DNA from: an uncultured Clostridia bacterium | Lineage (GTDB): Bacteria; Bacillota; Clostridia; Lachnospirales; CAG-274 | NCBI GenBank assembly: GCA_944376805.1 | Contig: CALWDX010000015.1 | Location: forward strand, 1 to 58,181 | Direction of reading: 5' to 3' | DNA: 58,181 bases | Shown: piece by piece, positions 27,219 through 36,027 of the stretch | Numbering within the stretch: position 1 is the stretch's first letter | How the letters are laid out: each line of letters starts with the position of its first letter | The notes under the pieces: generated by a model | The model's database searches: none | Told to the model about the DNA's origin: nothing | Seen by the model: the letters and a program-made list of their open reading frames with translations, nothing else | Translations under genes and position numbers: made by a program

Positions 27219-27957
27219 TTTTATCACCCTTTATTTTATATTTTAAAACTTTTATTATAAATAAAGGTAACTTTAACATTCTTTTAAATCTTGTAGGTTG
27301 TGTTATAAGCCTATAAAACCATTCTAAATTTAATTTAATAAATATTTTAGGGGCTCTTTTAACATTTCCACTCATAACATCAAAGCTACCACCAACACCT
27401 ATCATAACTTTAACATTTAATTTTTCTTTGTTATTATATATCCATTTTTCTTGTCTAGGTGAACCTAGCCCAACTAATAATAAATCTGGACTAACTTTGT
27501 TTATTTCATCTATTATTATATTGCCCTCATTATCTTTAAAATATCCATTATGAGTTCCAACTATTTTAAGCCCTTTATATTTTTGCTCCATCATTTTTTT
27601 AGCTAAAGTAATTGTTTCTTCACTAGCACCTAAAAAATATACTGTTTTATTTGTATTTTTTATTTTAGAAAAAATTTTTTGTGTTAAATCATATCCTGGT
27701 ACACGCTCTTTCATATTGTAACCTAAAATTTTAGCACCTATTACTATTCCTATGCCATCTGGTATATTTAAGTTACTTTTATTTAATATTTCCATAAACT
27801 CTTTATCTTCAAGTGCATTTATAACAAATTCTGGATTTGGTGTAAAAATCATTTTTTTTTCATTTTCTTCAAGATATAAAAGTACTAAATTTAAAGCTTC
27901 ATTTAAATTTACATTATTTATAGGTACACCTAATATATTGCAAGTTGTAAAAGACAT
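27196..27957 (-). CDS. WecG/TagA/CpsF-family glycosyltransferase
   Basis: Family GT26 enzyme; TagA members transfer ManNAc onto lipid-linked GlcNAc at the start of wall-polymer linkage units. Its 253 residues include TPNPEFVINA (about 39-48), NIPDGIGIV with the catalytic Asp, and GLGSPRQEKWI (about 170-180). AAGGAG lies 8 bases before the ATG. It sits downstream of csaB in a cluster with a WecC-type dehydrogenase, suggesting a ManNAc-containing secondary polymer. The membrane-targeting C-terminal segment is basic, as usual. Confidence 0.92.
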   Translation of the reverse strand: MSFTTCNILGVPINNVNLNEALNLVLLYLEENEKKMIFTPNPEFVINALEDKEFMEILNKSNLNIPDGIGIVIGAKILGYNMKERVPGYDLTQKIFSKIKNTNKTVYFLGASEETITLAKKMMEQKYKGLKIVGTHNGYFKDNEGNIIIDEINKVSPDLLLVGLGSPRQEKWIYNNKEKLNVKVMIGVGGSFDVMSGNVKRAPKIFIKLNLEWFYRLITQPTRFKRMLKLPLFIIKVLKYKIKGDKNERTIKK

Positions 27958-27971
27958 ATTTTAAACTCCTT

Positions 27972-28466
27972 CTATTTTATTTCATATTCACCTTTTACTA
28001 AAAACCAAGCTTTTTCTGTAACCTTTACACCTCTACCATCAGACCTTGGTATTATAATAAGGTGATTTTTATTTACAGTACCTTTATTTCTAAGTTCTAA
28101 ACCACTTGTTAAATTTGAAATACCTTCTGCACCAGGTACAACAGCATTTCCTTTACCACTTCTTAATATAAGCTCTGTACCTTCTTTACCATATATAGTT
28201 TGTCCAACCTCTACTAAAACTGGTTTAAAAATATTTCCACTTACTTGTTGTGTACTTATATTTCCACTTTCTACTACATCTTTATCAGAGCCTACTGTAC
28301 CATTAATAACTTCTAATACTTGATTTATTTTATCATCTACATAACTTTTAGCTACTAATGGGTCTTCTGAACTTCCGGCTTGACTATTATTTGCAAAAGT
28401 AACACCTGTTGCTATTATTGTAGATGCTAAAAATATTTGTATACCAACCAAAATCTTTTTTTTCAT
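27972..28466 (-). CDS. Small exported protein of unknown function in the wall-glycan cluster
   Basis: A 164-residue protein with an N-terminal signal or anchor segment (about 4-26), an acidic helical stretch (SYVDDKINQVLEVI), then a compact C-terminal domain (about 80-164) rich in Gly/Val with GKGNAVVPGAEGISNLTSG and IIPRSDGRGV. I recall similar proteins beside polysaccharide genes in other Clostridia but cannot name a function. Its SD is strikingly G-rich (AGGGGG, minus strand 28475-28480). It lies between csaB and tagA with short gaps. Confidence 0.78.
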   Translation of the reverse strand: MKKKILVGIQIFLASTIIATGVTFANNSQAGSSEDPLVAKSYVDDKINQVLEVINGTVGSDKDVVESGNISTQQVSGNIFKPVLVEVGQTIYGKEGTELILRSGKGNAVVPGAEGISNLTSGLELRNKGTVNKNHLIIIPRSDGRGVKVTEKAWFLVKGEYEIK

Positions 28467-28489
28467 TTTTCATACCCCCTAAATATAAG

Positions 28490-29611
28490 TTACTTTTTTA
28501 ATCTTCTTATTTCATTTAATTCTTTATTTAAAAGCATTTCATTTTGTCTTGCTTTTTCTAAAAGTATATCTATTTTTTTAGCTAATATATCTTCATATCT
28601 TTCAATACCTAAAAACATACCTTCCATTTGTGCTGTAAGTTTTTTTGCATCTATATCACCTGTTCTAACATCTCCACCATTTGGCATATTTAAAACATCT
28701 AAGTAATATTCTATTTTAGGGTCATATACAAGTCCTATCATAGGTACTTTTTTAGATGCTGAAAATAATAAAGTATGAAGTCTCATACCAAGTATAAGTT
28801 TCATTTGTCCTATTATACCAAGTATTTCGTCTGGTTTATATAGTTGTTGTAATATATAGCTATCTTGTTTCATTTCATACATAACTTTTTTAGAGGTTTC
28901 TATGTCCTTTGGTTGTTCCATAGGTATAAAAAGAACTGTCTTACCTTGTTTCACCATATTATCACAAGCTTTAGCTATTTCTTTAATGTATCTATCACCA
29001 TATTTAGCTTTGCTCCAATTTCTAACAGATACCCCTATAATATCTTTATCAAGTGGTATTTTTTCTTTTATTAAAAATTGTCTAGCTTTTTCATCTGATA
29101 TAGACCTAAGTGTAAAAGCTGCGTCTGCTGTTATATGAATTTCAGGTTTTTTTACACCCATATCTAATAAATCTTTTTTAGAAAATTCTTCTCTAAGTGT
29201 AATTAAATCTACATTATCTACTACCATTTTTACTAGTTTTCGATTAATTTTACCATTAACAGGGCCTATACCATTAGAATATAGCATTACTTTCTTTTTA
29301 AAAAGTTTTGCTAATTTTATAATACTTAAGTAATATAAAAGTGAACGTGTGCTAGTGCCATTTTGTATTAAAGTGCCTCCGCCAGATAGTATGATATCAC
29401 TTTTTACAATAGCTCTCATCACTTCAATAGCATTAAACCTCTGTATAGAATTAATATTGTATTCAGTTTTTGTTAATTCAGGAATATGAGAAATAGCAGT
29501 TATATTAACATCTGGTGCCATTTCTTTAATGTTTGTTGTCATAGCCATTAAAGTTGCCTCATCTCCGCAATTTCCATATCCATGATACCCAGCTATTAAT
29601 AAGTTAATCAT
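28490..29611 (-). CDS. csaB: Polysaccharide pyruvyl transferase CsaB
   Basis: Transfers pyruvate from PEP to a ManNAc-type residue of the secondary cell-wall polymer, forming the ketal that SLH-domain proteins bind. The 373-residue product starts with the family hallmark LIAGYHGYGNCGDEA (4-18) and has ILSGGGTLIQNG (about 75-86), GVSVRNWSK, and a C-terminal GMRLHTLLFSASKKVPMIGL with the conserved Arg/His. AAGGGAT precedes the ATG. It implies a pyruvylated wall polymer; SLH proteins themselves are not in the window. Confidence 0.93.
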   Translation of the reverse strand: MINLLIAGYHGYGNCGDEATLMAMTTNIKEMAPDVNITAISHIPELTKTEYNINSIQRFNAIEVMRAIVKSDIILSGGGTLIQNGTSTRSLLYYLSIIKLAKLFKKKVMLYSNGIGPVNGKINRKLVKMVVDNVDLITLREEFSKKDLLDMGVKKPEIHITADAAFTLRSISDEKARQFLIKEKIPLDKDIIGVSVRNWSKAKYGDRYIKEIAKACDNMVKQGKTVLFIPMEQPKDIETSKKVMYEMKQDSYILQQLYKPDEILGIIGQMKLILGMRLHTLLFSASKKVPMIGLVYDPKIEYYLDVLNMPNGGDVRTGDIDAKKLTAQMEGMFLGIERYEDILAKKIDILLEKARQNEMLLNKELNEIRRLKK

Positions 29612-29624
29612 TAATTATCCCTTC

Positions 29625-31001
29625 TTAATTTTTAATATCGTTATCTTTATAATTTATATACCAAAAATGCATAAGTACTGCCACTAAAAGCCAAAAACAA
29701 GATGTCATCATAGGCACTTCAAAAACATTTTCTACAAAGTTATGCACAATAACTCCAAAAAGCCCTGCAAAAATACCTATTTCTAATTCTTTAGATACTT
29801 TATCAGTTGTTATTCTAATAGTTCTTAAACCATTTACTATTATTTGATACATAAGCATTACAAATGCAAATAATCCAAAAAGCCCTGTTTCTACTGCTGT
29901 TTTTAAATAATAATTATCCATATAGAAAGTTTCAACCATTTCAGTACCAACAAGGTAAGATAATTCATTATTTATTGCAACAGCTCCACCAAAATGACCA
30001 AGTCCTACACCAAAAAGTGGTGTACCTTTTAATATTTGTAAACCTGTTATCCATCTTACAAGTCGTCCACCTCTCAAGCTACTTTCTATATATTCTGGAC
30101 TTAACATATAAGTTATTCTGTTTGCAATTCCTGGTACTAATACTACTGCTAATAATCCTAGTATTATAACAGGTACTAAAAGTCTTTTATCTTTTAAAAA
30201 TACATATACTAAAATTGCAACACCAAAACCTATCCATGCACCTCTTGAAAATGTAAATACTAAACAACCTACCATCATTAATGCAAGAAAATAAAATAAT
30301 GATTTTGTTTTTATATTTTTAGATATTACTCCAAAAGATAATGTTAAAGGTAATGCTAAAGTCAGAAGTGAACCTAAAATATTAGGACTTGTAAGAATAG
30401 AAAATACCCTTGTTCTAACTCCAGCTTCTTTACTATCCACCCAACCTGCTGGCATTTCAACTCCTATTATATATTGATAAACTCCATGTATTGCCATTAA
30501 TGAAACTACTATAACAAATATAAGGCAAAGTCTTTTTGCACCTTTAGTGTCTTTTAAAAGCTGTATTATAACAAAATACCAAAGTATGTATTGTATAACT
30601 GCTCTAAAGCCCTCTAAAGATATTCTATAATCTGGAGAATTTAAAATAAATACTACCAACATTGCAATTAAAAATAAAATAACTGGTAAATCTAAAGGTG
30701 TTTGTTTTACTCCCTCTTGGTCTCTATATTTCAAATATTTATAGCTCCATACTAAAAACATTGCTATAAATAAAAGTTCATCCCATATGCTTGCTATACT
30801 TGGTACAAAACTTCTAAGTACAAAATCTATAAAAGGATATAAACAAAGTATATATGCTATAATTTGATAATTGGCAAAGACAATACCCATCATAGCTAAT
30901 ACTAATGAAAATATAATTATCTTTTCAATCCCCAAAAATGCACCAAATATACCAGCCAATGAAAATAATATTATTAAAATAATTAGCGTTTGCTTTTTCA
31001 C
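29625..31001 (-). CDS. O-antigen-ligase/polymerase-like membrane protein (Wzy_C family)
   Basis: A 458-residue polytopic protein with about 11-12 hydrophobic segments and the Wzy_C signature around FSRGAWIGFGVAI (about 250-262), followed by a periplasmic-type loop with GRLVRWITGLQILKGTPLFG. In Gram-positives such proteins polymerise or attach surface glycans. The start is a GTG at 31001, four bases after the upstream stop, with GGTGA as SD; the nearby ATG is out of frame. Substrate is inferred from the cluster. Confidence 0.85.
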   Translation of the reverse strand: MKKQTLIILIILFSLAGIFGAFLGIEKIIIFSLVLAMMGIVFANYQIIAYILCLYPFIDFVLRSFVPSIASIWDELLFIAMFLVWSYKYLKYRDQEGVKQTPLDLPVILFLIAMLVVFILNSPDYRISLEGFRAVIQYILWYFVIIQLLKDTKGAKRLCLIFVIVVSLMAIHGVYQYIIGVEMPAGWVDSKEAGVRTRVFSILTSPNILGSLLTLALPLTLSFGVISKNIKTKSLFYFLALMMVGCLVFTFSRGAWIGFGVAILVYVFLKDKRLLVPVIILGLLAVVLVPGIANRITYMLSPEYIESSLRGGRLVRWITGLQILKGTPLFGVGLGHFGGAVAINNELSYLVGTEMVETFYMDNYYLKTAVETGLFGLFAFVMLMYQIIVNGLRTIRITTDKVSKELEIGIFAGLFGVIVHNFVENVFEVPMMTSCFWLLVAVLMHFWYINYKDNDIKN

Positions 31002-31005
31002 ATCT

Positions 31006-31518
31006 TCACCAACTCTTGAATATTTTATAAATAAAACTATTTTTAAAACAATTTGTATTTTTACTAAATAAGAAAAGTATTATTGATATTAATAAAAGTC
31101 CAGAAGTTGCATAATAATTTGTCTTATCTAAAAATACATTTGTTATAGTATAAGCTAAATTAAATGCACTTACTAAAGTACTTATTAATAATAAATTTTT
31201 TTCTTTTGTAGAATATTTTACACTTCTTAATTCAAAAAATGTACTACTACCTAAAAGACATTTTTTTATTGTTTTGTGTAAAAAATCCATTAATTTATCA
31301 ATTTTACTTACTAGTTTTCTAATAAGTTTATAATACATACTATTTAAAAAATATGGTTTTTTATCTAAATATTTTTCTACTCTTTTATATAAAAAACTAT
31401 TCTTAAAACAATCTGTTATTTTTTGTAAATTTTTCTTTAATAAACTATTATTATAAGGTATTATAAGTAATTTTTCAAATAATTTATAAATAAAACTTTC
31501 TTTTATAAATAAAGGCAT
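31006..31518 (-). CDS. Small membrane-associated protein with three SF[IL]YK motifs
   Basis: I do not recognise a family. The 170-residue, Lys-rich protein has one or two hydrophobic segments (about 108-127 and 135-150). A short motif recurs three times: IKESFIYKLFEK (5-16), FKNSFLYKRVEK (38-49) and FKNSFIYKIFKS near the C-terminus. AGGAGG precedes the ATG. The stop is four bases before the start of the O-antigen-ligase-like gene, so translation is coupled. It might be a partner of that protein or a detached N-terminal extension of it. Confidence 0.75.
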   Translation of the reverse strand: MPLFIKESFIYKLFEKLLIIPYNNSLLKKNLQKITDCFKNSFLYKRVEKYLDKKPYFLNSMYYKLIRKLVSKIDKLMDFLHKTIKKCLLGSSTFFELRSVKYSTKEKNLLLISTLVSAFNLAYTITNVFLDKTNYYATSGLLLISIILFLFSKNTNCFKNSFIYKIFKSW

Positions 31519-31528
31519 AGTATACCTC

Positions 31529-32098
31529 CTATTCTGTTACACTTTCACTTTCTTCAGTTTTTGTTGTAACTTCTGTATTATTTGAGCTACCTATATCTTT
31601 AAGTTCTATTCCTCTTACTTTACAATTAGCCTCAAATTGTTGAGTTTTTAAAATAAAGTTATAATTAACTCTAACTTCTTGATTACCTGCTTTTAATATA
31701 GGATTAGAAGCATTTACTGTATCTTTTATAACTACTGTAATATCTTTCCAAATAGGGTGTTCTTGTAAAAGAGCTTCACCATCAGAATTAGTAGTAATAT
31801 AAGCTGCTGGTACCATATCAACTGAAACTATTTCTGCATCTGTAAATACATTATTTGCTACAAGTTTATCACCTGGTTTTAAAGTTTCTGCTGCTTCTGG
31901 TACAATAGAGTTACCATATAATGTAACATATATTTCTTTTTTACCATCTAAAACATTTTCTCCTTCAGCATTTCTTTCACTACTAGTAAGTCTTATACCA
32001 ATAACTGCTATAATACCTATTATTACTAAAGTTACTAATAAGTCTACAATATTTATAACACCAAACAATTTTCCTTTTTCGTCTACTATTTTACTCAC
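31529..32098 (-). CDS. DUF4330 family membrane-anchored protein
   Basis: A 189-residue protein with KLFGVINIVDLLVTLVIIG (11-29) at the start of a single N-terminal membrane segment, the typical opening of DUF4330, followed by an extracytoplasmic beta-rich domain and a Ser/Thr/Glu C-terminal tail. The start is GTG, with AAGGAG 8 bases upstream and a 4-base overlap (GTGA) with the preceding glycosyltransferase. DUF4330 proteins commonly sit in polysaccharide clusters; no function is known. Confidence 0.82.
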   Translation of the reverse strand: MSKIVDEKGKLFGVINIVDLLVTLVIIGIIAVIGIRLTSSERNAEGENVLDGKKEIYVTLYGNSIVPEAAETLKPGDKLVANNVFTDAEIVSVDMVPAAYITTNSDGEALLQEHPIWKDITVVIKDTVNASNPILKAGNQEVRVNYNFILKTQQFEANCKVRGIELKDIGSSNNTEVTTKTEESESVTE

Positions 32099-33225
32099 TT
32101 TTTTGTCTCCTTTAAAATATTTTTATAAATGTCTATATGTGTTTTTGCCATTTTTTCATCTGAAAAATGGTCATAGGCATATTTATAAAAGCTTTCGCCA
32201 AAGCTAGACATAAGATTTTTATCTTTTAAAAGTATATTTATTTTTTTAGCTAATTCTTTACTATTATGTGGTTTTACTAAAAAACCTGTTTCATTATCTT
32301 TTATCATTTCTGGTATACCACCAACACTTGTTGCTACTGTAGCCTTTTTAAGTCTTGCACCTTCTAATAAAGCATATGGAAAACTTTCAGAATAACTTGT
32401 TAAAACATTTATATCTAAAACATTATAAAAACTATTTATATCACTTATAAATCCAAGCATTTTAACATTATCTTGTAAATGATTTTCTTTTATATAAGTT
32501 TTCATACTATCTTCTAATGTTCCACTACCTGCTATTAAAAACATAATCTTTTTATTATCTTTTAATAAATATTTACTAGCTTCTAAAAAATGTTTTAATC
32601 CTTTAACTTGTTGTAACCTTGCTGATATACCTACATACAAATAATTTTCGTTATAATCCAAATTATATTTTTTTAAAAACTCTACTTTATCTAAAGTTTT
32701 TATTTCTTTTTGCATATTTATACCATTATATATAACTTTTAATTTTTTTTCACTAAAGCCTCTTTCTATAAGCATATTTTTAAATGCTTTTGTAACTGCT
32801 AGTATATAATCAAATTTTCTAAGTGCAATAGCATTAATTGGCATAAATATAGCCTGTTTATAAATATTATCTTTAAAATCTAGCTTATAATCACTATGCA
32901 GAGTTGTTATAAAAGGTATATTAAAGCTATTTTTTATAAAAAATGATATATAGTTAGCTCTAGCTCCATGACAATGTACTATATCATAATTGCCTTTAGC
33001 TATATATTTTTTTATATCCAAAATAGGCTTTAAACTATATCTTTTCTTTTGATGTATAATTTTTATAGGTATACTTGCTTTTTTAGCTTCTTCTGTAAAA
33101 ACACCTTCCATTATACATAAAAGCTCTACATTTATGCCTTCTTTCATAAGCCTTTTAAGAAGAGTTATAACGTGGGTTTTTGCTCCTCCACCATCTCCTC
33201 CGCTTATTAAATGAAGCACTTTCAT
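32095..33225 (-). CDS. Glycosyltransferase family 4 protein
   Basis: A cytosolic GT-B enzyme of about 376 residues with the N-terminal donor-side motif MKVLHLISGGDGGGAKTHV, IVHCHGARANY (about 90-100), GISARLQQVKGLKHFLEA (about 199-216) and the C-terminal EX7E-type stretch SYSESFPYALLEGARLKKATV. I choose ATG 33225 (SD GGGGTG); an in-frame TTG lies six codons upstream. Sugar specificity is unknown; the cluster suggests a wall polymer. Confidence 0.88.
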   Translation of the reverse strand: MKVLHLISGGDGGGAKTHVITLLKRLMKEGINVELLCIMEGVFTEEAKKASIPIKIIHQKKRYSLKPILDIKKYIAKGNYDIVHCHGARANYISFFIKNSFNIPFITTLHSDYKLDFKDNIYKQAIFMPINAIALRKFDYILAVTKAFKNMLIERGFSEKKLKVIYNGINMQKEIKTLDKVEFLKKYNLDYNENYLYVGISARLQQVKGLKHFLEASKYLLKDNKKIMFLIAGSGTLEDSMKTYIKENHLQDNVKMLGFISDINSFYNVLDINVLTSYSESFPYALLEGARLKKATVATSVGGIPEMIKDNETGFLVKPHNSKELAKKINILLKDKNLMSSFGESFYKYAYDHFSDEKMAKTHIDIYKNILKETKK

Positions 33226-33256
33226 TTTATTATCACACCCCAAGGTATTTATTTTA

Positions 33257-33286
33257 ATATTGATAATTCTACAAAATTATCAATAT
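33257..33286. promoter_or_regulatory. 12-bp dyad at the 5' end of the glycosyltransferase transcript
   Basis: ATATTGATAATT and its complement (33257-33268 and 33275-33286) enclose 6 bases. The dyad begins at about the start point of the promoter at 33295-33323. It has no T-run, so it is more likely an operator or a 5'-stabilising hairpin than a terminator. Confidence 0.4.
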
Positions 33287-33294
33287 ATTATACT

Positions 33295-33323
33295 ATTATA
33301 ATATATTACCTAATTTTAAACAA
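33295..33323 (-). promoter_or_regulatory. Promoter within the wall-glycan cluster
   Basis: TTGTTT (33318-33323) and TATAAT (33295-33300) are 17 bases apart on the minus strand, driving the genes from the GT4 at 32095-33225 towards csaB and tagA. Confidence 0.5.
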
Positions 33324-33324
33324 A

Positions 33325-34587
33325 TTAATTTTTTGTAAACTTTAAAGCCATATCGAAAATATTAGCTAATTCTTTAGTAAGTCTTTTTCTTTCAAATTTT
33401 TCTATTACGTTAAAATCTGGTTCAAAATCTAATTTGTTTTGTTGCCACTTCTCATAATAATTTTTTATAATGTTTTCTATTTCTAATACATTATCTGTAT
33501 TAGCTACAATACCAATTTTACTTTCTAAAACTAAATCTTTTGCTACACCATCTGGAAGTATTGCAAGAACTGGTCTTTTAGTATTCATATATTCAAATAT
33601 TTTACCTGTATAAAAAGCATTAGCACCAATACCACTACCTTCTATTAAAACTAGTGCATCTGCACTTAATTGATGTTGTATACAAACATTATGTGGTACA
33701 TAACCTATAATTTCTATTTCATTAGTTAAATTAAGACTATCAATTTGAGCTTGTAACCTATCTTTATGATAATTGCCTATAAGTTTAACTTTTACACTAT
33801 TTTCTTTAATTATATTTTTATCTTTCAAATTTTTTATTGCATTAAAGAAATTATCTGGTTTTCTTCTTCCATATAATGCCCCTGTGTATACCATTGTAAA
33901 TTTATCATTTTTAGGTTTTGTAAAATCCATATTATAAAAGTCTTCTTCATCATATCCATTTGGTATAACATAAAAATTTTTCCCATCTATACCATTATTT
34001 TTTATAAAGTTATCTTTCATAACTGGTGTATTAGTTATAAGATAGTCTGCTTCTAAAAGAACACTTTTTTCCATATTTTTTTCTATTTTTGTTCTAATAA
34101 GATTATGTGGATTATCTAATGTATATGGATTGTTTGTCCATTCATCTCTAAAATCTACTATCCACTTTATATTTGGTATTTTCCTTTTTATATATAATCC
34201 TAAAAGATGGTCGCTATAAGGTGCACTTGTTGTATATATGACTTTTATATTTTTATCTTGTATTGTTTTTAATACTTGTTTTTTACTCATTTCAAACCAT
34301 ATTCTAGCACTATCTGGTATCATTATTTTAGCAAGTACTTTAAAAGGTATTTTTAATATTCCTTGCATTTCTGAAGGTTCATAAGCCTTTGTTCTAATAA
34401 TTTCTACACCTTGTGGCACATCATTTAAAAGAGTTTCATCTATTAATGTTGCTCCTTTTGTTTCTCTAGTAAATACAACTGGTTCATATCCAAAATTTCT
34501 AAGATGTTTTACAAATTTTACACTACGTTGTACACCAGACCCCCCCATTGGTGGAAATTGATTTGCAATAATAAGAACTTTCTCCAT
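33325..34587 (-). CDS. Glycosyltransferase (GT4-like)
   Basis: A 420-residue GT-B protein opening with VLIIANQFPPMGGSGVQRS, typical of surface-polysaccharide GT4 enzymes. VDFRDEWTNNPY is at about 141-152, FTMVYTGALYGRRKPDNF at about 230-247, and NAFYTGKIFEYMNTKRPVLA marks the donor-binding region. Its ATG overlaps the TAA of the dehydrogenase gene (TAATG), with AGGTGA as SD, so the two are coupled. Acceptor and donor are unknown. Confidence 0.87.
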   Translation of the reverse strand: MEKVLIIANQFPPMGGSGVQRSVKFVKHLRNFGYEPVVFTRETKGATLIDETLLNDVPQGVEIIRTKAYEPSEMQGILKIPFKVLAKIMIPDSARIWFEMSKKQVLKTIQDKNIKVIYTTSAPYSDHLLGLYIKRKIPNIKWIVDFRDEWTNNPYTLDNPHNLIRTKIEKNMEKSVLLEADYLITNTPVMKDNFIKNNGIDGKNFYVIPNGYDEEDFYNMDFTKPKNDKFTMVYTGALYGRRKPDNFFNAIKNLKDKNIIKENSVKVKLIGNYHKDRLQAQIDSLNLTNEIEIIGYVPHNVCIQHQLSADALVLIEGSGIGANAFYTGKIFEYMNTKRPVLAILPDGVAKDLVLESKIGIVANTDNVLEIENIIKNYYEKWQQNKLDFEPDFNVIEKFERKRLTKELANIFDMALKFTKN

Positions 34588-35840
34588 TATTTTTCACCTA
34601 ATAAGTAATAGTTTATATTATTTTTAACAATTTCTTCTCTATTAAAGAAATTTCTAGTATCTAATATATTTTTGTCTTTTAGTAATGTAGATATTTTACT
34701 AAAATCTATATTTTCAAATTCACTATGATTTACACCTAATACCATAATACTAGCATCTTTTACTGCCTCATAAATATCAATATTATTTTCTACTTGTTCT
34801 TTAGCGTGTGGGTCACATACATTTACTTTTATATTTTCTTTTTTAAGCATATCTAAAAGATGCATAACTGGACTTTCTCTAATATCATCTATATTAGGTT
34901 TATAAGTTACACCAAATAAAGCTATTGTTTGTCCATTAAAGCCTCCTAATATATTTTTAATTTTATCAAATACAAATTGAGGCATACTATCATTTATAAG
35001 TCTTGCTTGTTTAATAAGTTTTGCATTTTCTGATTTTTCTACTAAAAACCAAGGGTCTAAAGCTATACAATGTCCACCTACACCAGGCCCTGGGCTTAAT
35101 ATATTTACTCGTGGATGGTGATTTGCAAGTCGTATAACTTCAAATGCATTTACCCCTAATTCTTCACTTATTTTTGCAAGTTCATTAGCTAAAGCTATAT
35201 TTACATCTCTAAAAGTATTTTCCATAACTTTGCACATTTCAGCAGTAGTTGATGTTGTAATAAATATTTCACCTTCAACAATGCTTTCATATACTTTTTT
35301 AACTTCTAAGCTAGATTTTTCATTTATACCCCCAACTATTCGGCTATTTGTTCTAAGCTCTTCTATAACTTTACCTGGTAAAATACGTTCTGGAGAATGT
35401 GCTACTAAAAGTTCTTCTCCAAGTTCAAGACCTGTTTCTTTAAGTATAGGTAACATTAAATCTTCTACTGTTCTAGGTGGTGATGTAGATTCTAATATAA
35501 CAATACAACCTTTTCTTAAATGTGGTACAATAGCTCTTGTAGCACTTTCTACATAACTCATATCTGCTGTTTTATCATCATTAATAGGTGTAGGTACTGC
35601 TATTATATATACATCACAATCTGGTGGGCAAGTAGTAGTTGCAGATAAATTGCCTTTTTCTACACATTCTTTAACAAGTTCTAAAAGTCCTGGTTCTTCA
35701 ATTATTATTTCACCTTTATTAAGTGCATCTACTGCTTTTTTATTTAAATCATAACCAATTACTTTATGACCTTTAGAAGCAAACATAGCTGCTGTAGGTA
35801 ATCCTACATATCCAATACCAATCATACAAATCTTTTTCAT
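34587..35840 (-). CDS. wecC: Nucleotide sugar dehydrogenase, probable UDP-N-acetyl-D-mannosamine dehydrogenase
   Basis: Oxidises UDP-ManNAc to UDP-ManNAcA with two NAD+. The N-terminal Rossmann motif is GIGYVGLPTA (7-16), the central domain has ILSPGPGVGGHCIALDPWF with the catalytic Cys, and the C-terminal UDP-binding domain begins at about 300 (LFGVTYKPNIDDIRESP). GGHCIALDPWF is the pattern seen in WecC/MnaB rather than in UDP-glucose dehydrogenases, where the residues after Cys differ. At 417 residues it has the normal length. UDP-GlcNAc 2-epimerase, which would supply the substrate, is not in the window. Confidence 0.88.
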   Translation of the reverse strand: MKKICMIGIGYVGLPTAAMFASKGHKVIGYDLNKKAVDALNKGEIIIEEPGLLELVKECVEKGNLSATTTCPPDCDVYIIAVPTPINDDKTADMSYVESATRAIVPHLRKGCIVILESTSPPRTVEDLMLPILKETGLELGEELLVAHSPERILPGKVIEELRTNSRIVGGINEKSSLEVKKVYESIVEGEIFITTSTTAEMCKVMENTFRDVNIALANELAKISEELGVNAFEVIRLANHHPRVNILSPGPGVGGHCIALDPWFLVEKSENAKLIKQARLINDSMPQFVFDKIKNILGGFNGQTIALFGVTYKPNIDDIRESPVMHLLDMLKKENIKVNVCDPHAKEQVENNIDIYEAVKDASIMVLGVNHSEFENIDFSKISTLLKDKNILDTRNFFNREEIVKNNINYYLLGEK

Positions 35841-35903
35841 AGGTATAAATTCCTTTCATAATATATTTTATATAAAATATTTATAGTTTTTTACATTATT
35901 TCT

Positions 35904-35932
35904 ATTTTACCACTTTTTATAACCTTTAACAA
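35904..35932 (-). promoter_or_regulatory. Promoter of wecC and the following glycosyltransferase
   Basis: TTGTTA (35927-35932) and TAAAAT (35904-35909) are 17 bases apart on the minus strand. The -10 is preceded by TGG (extended -10). The leader is about 60 bases. Confidence 0.55.
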
Positions 35933-36027
35933 TATTTATTTATAATAATACAATTATTTTCACAAAAAATTTACAAAATTAGATACTTCATAAAATATAT
36001 TAATTTATTTTCTATATATAAAAAATA

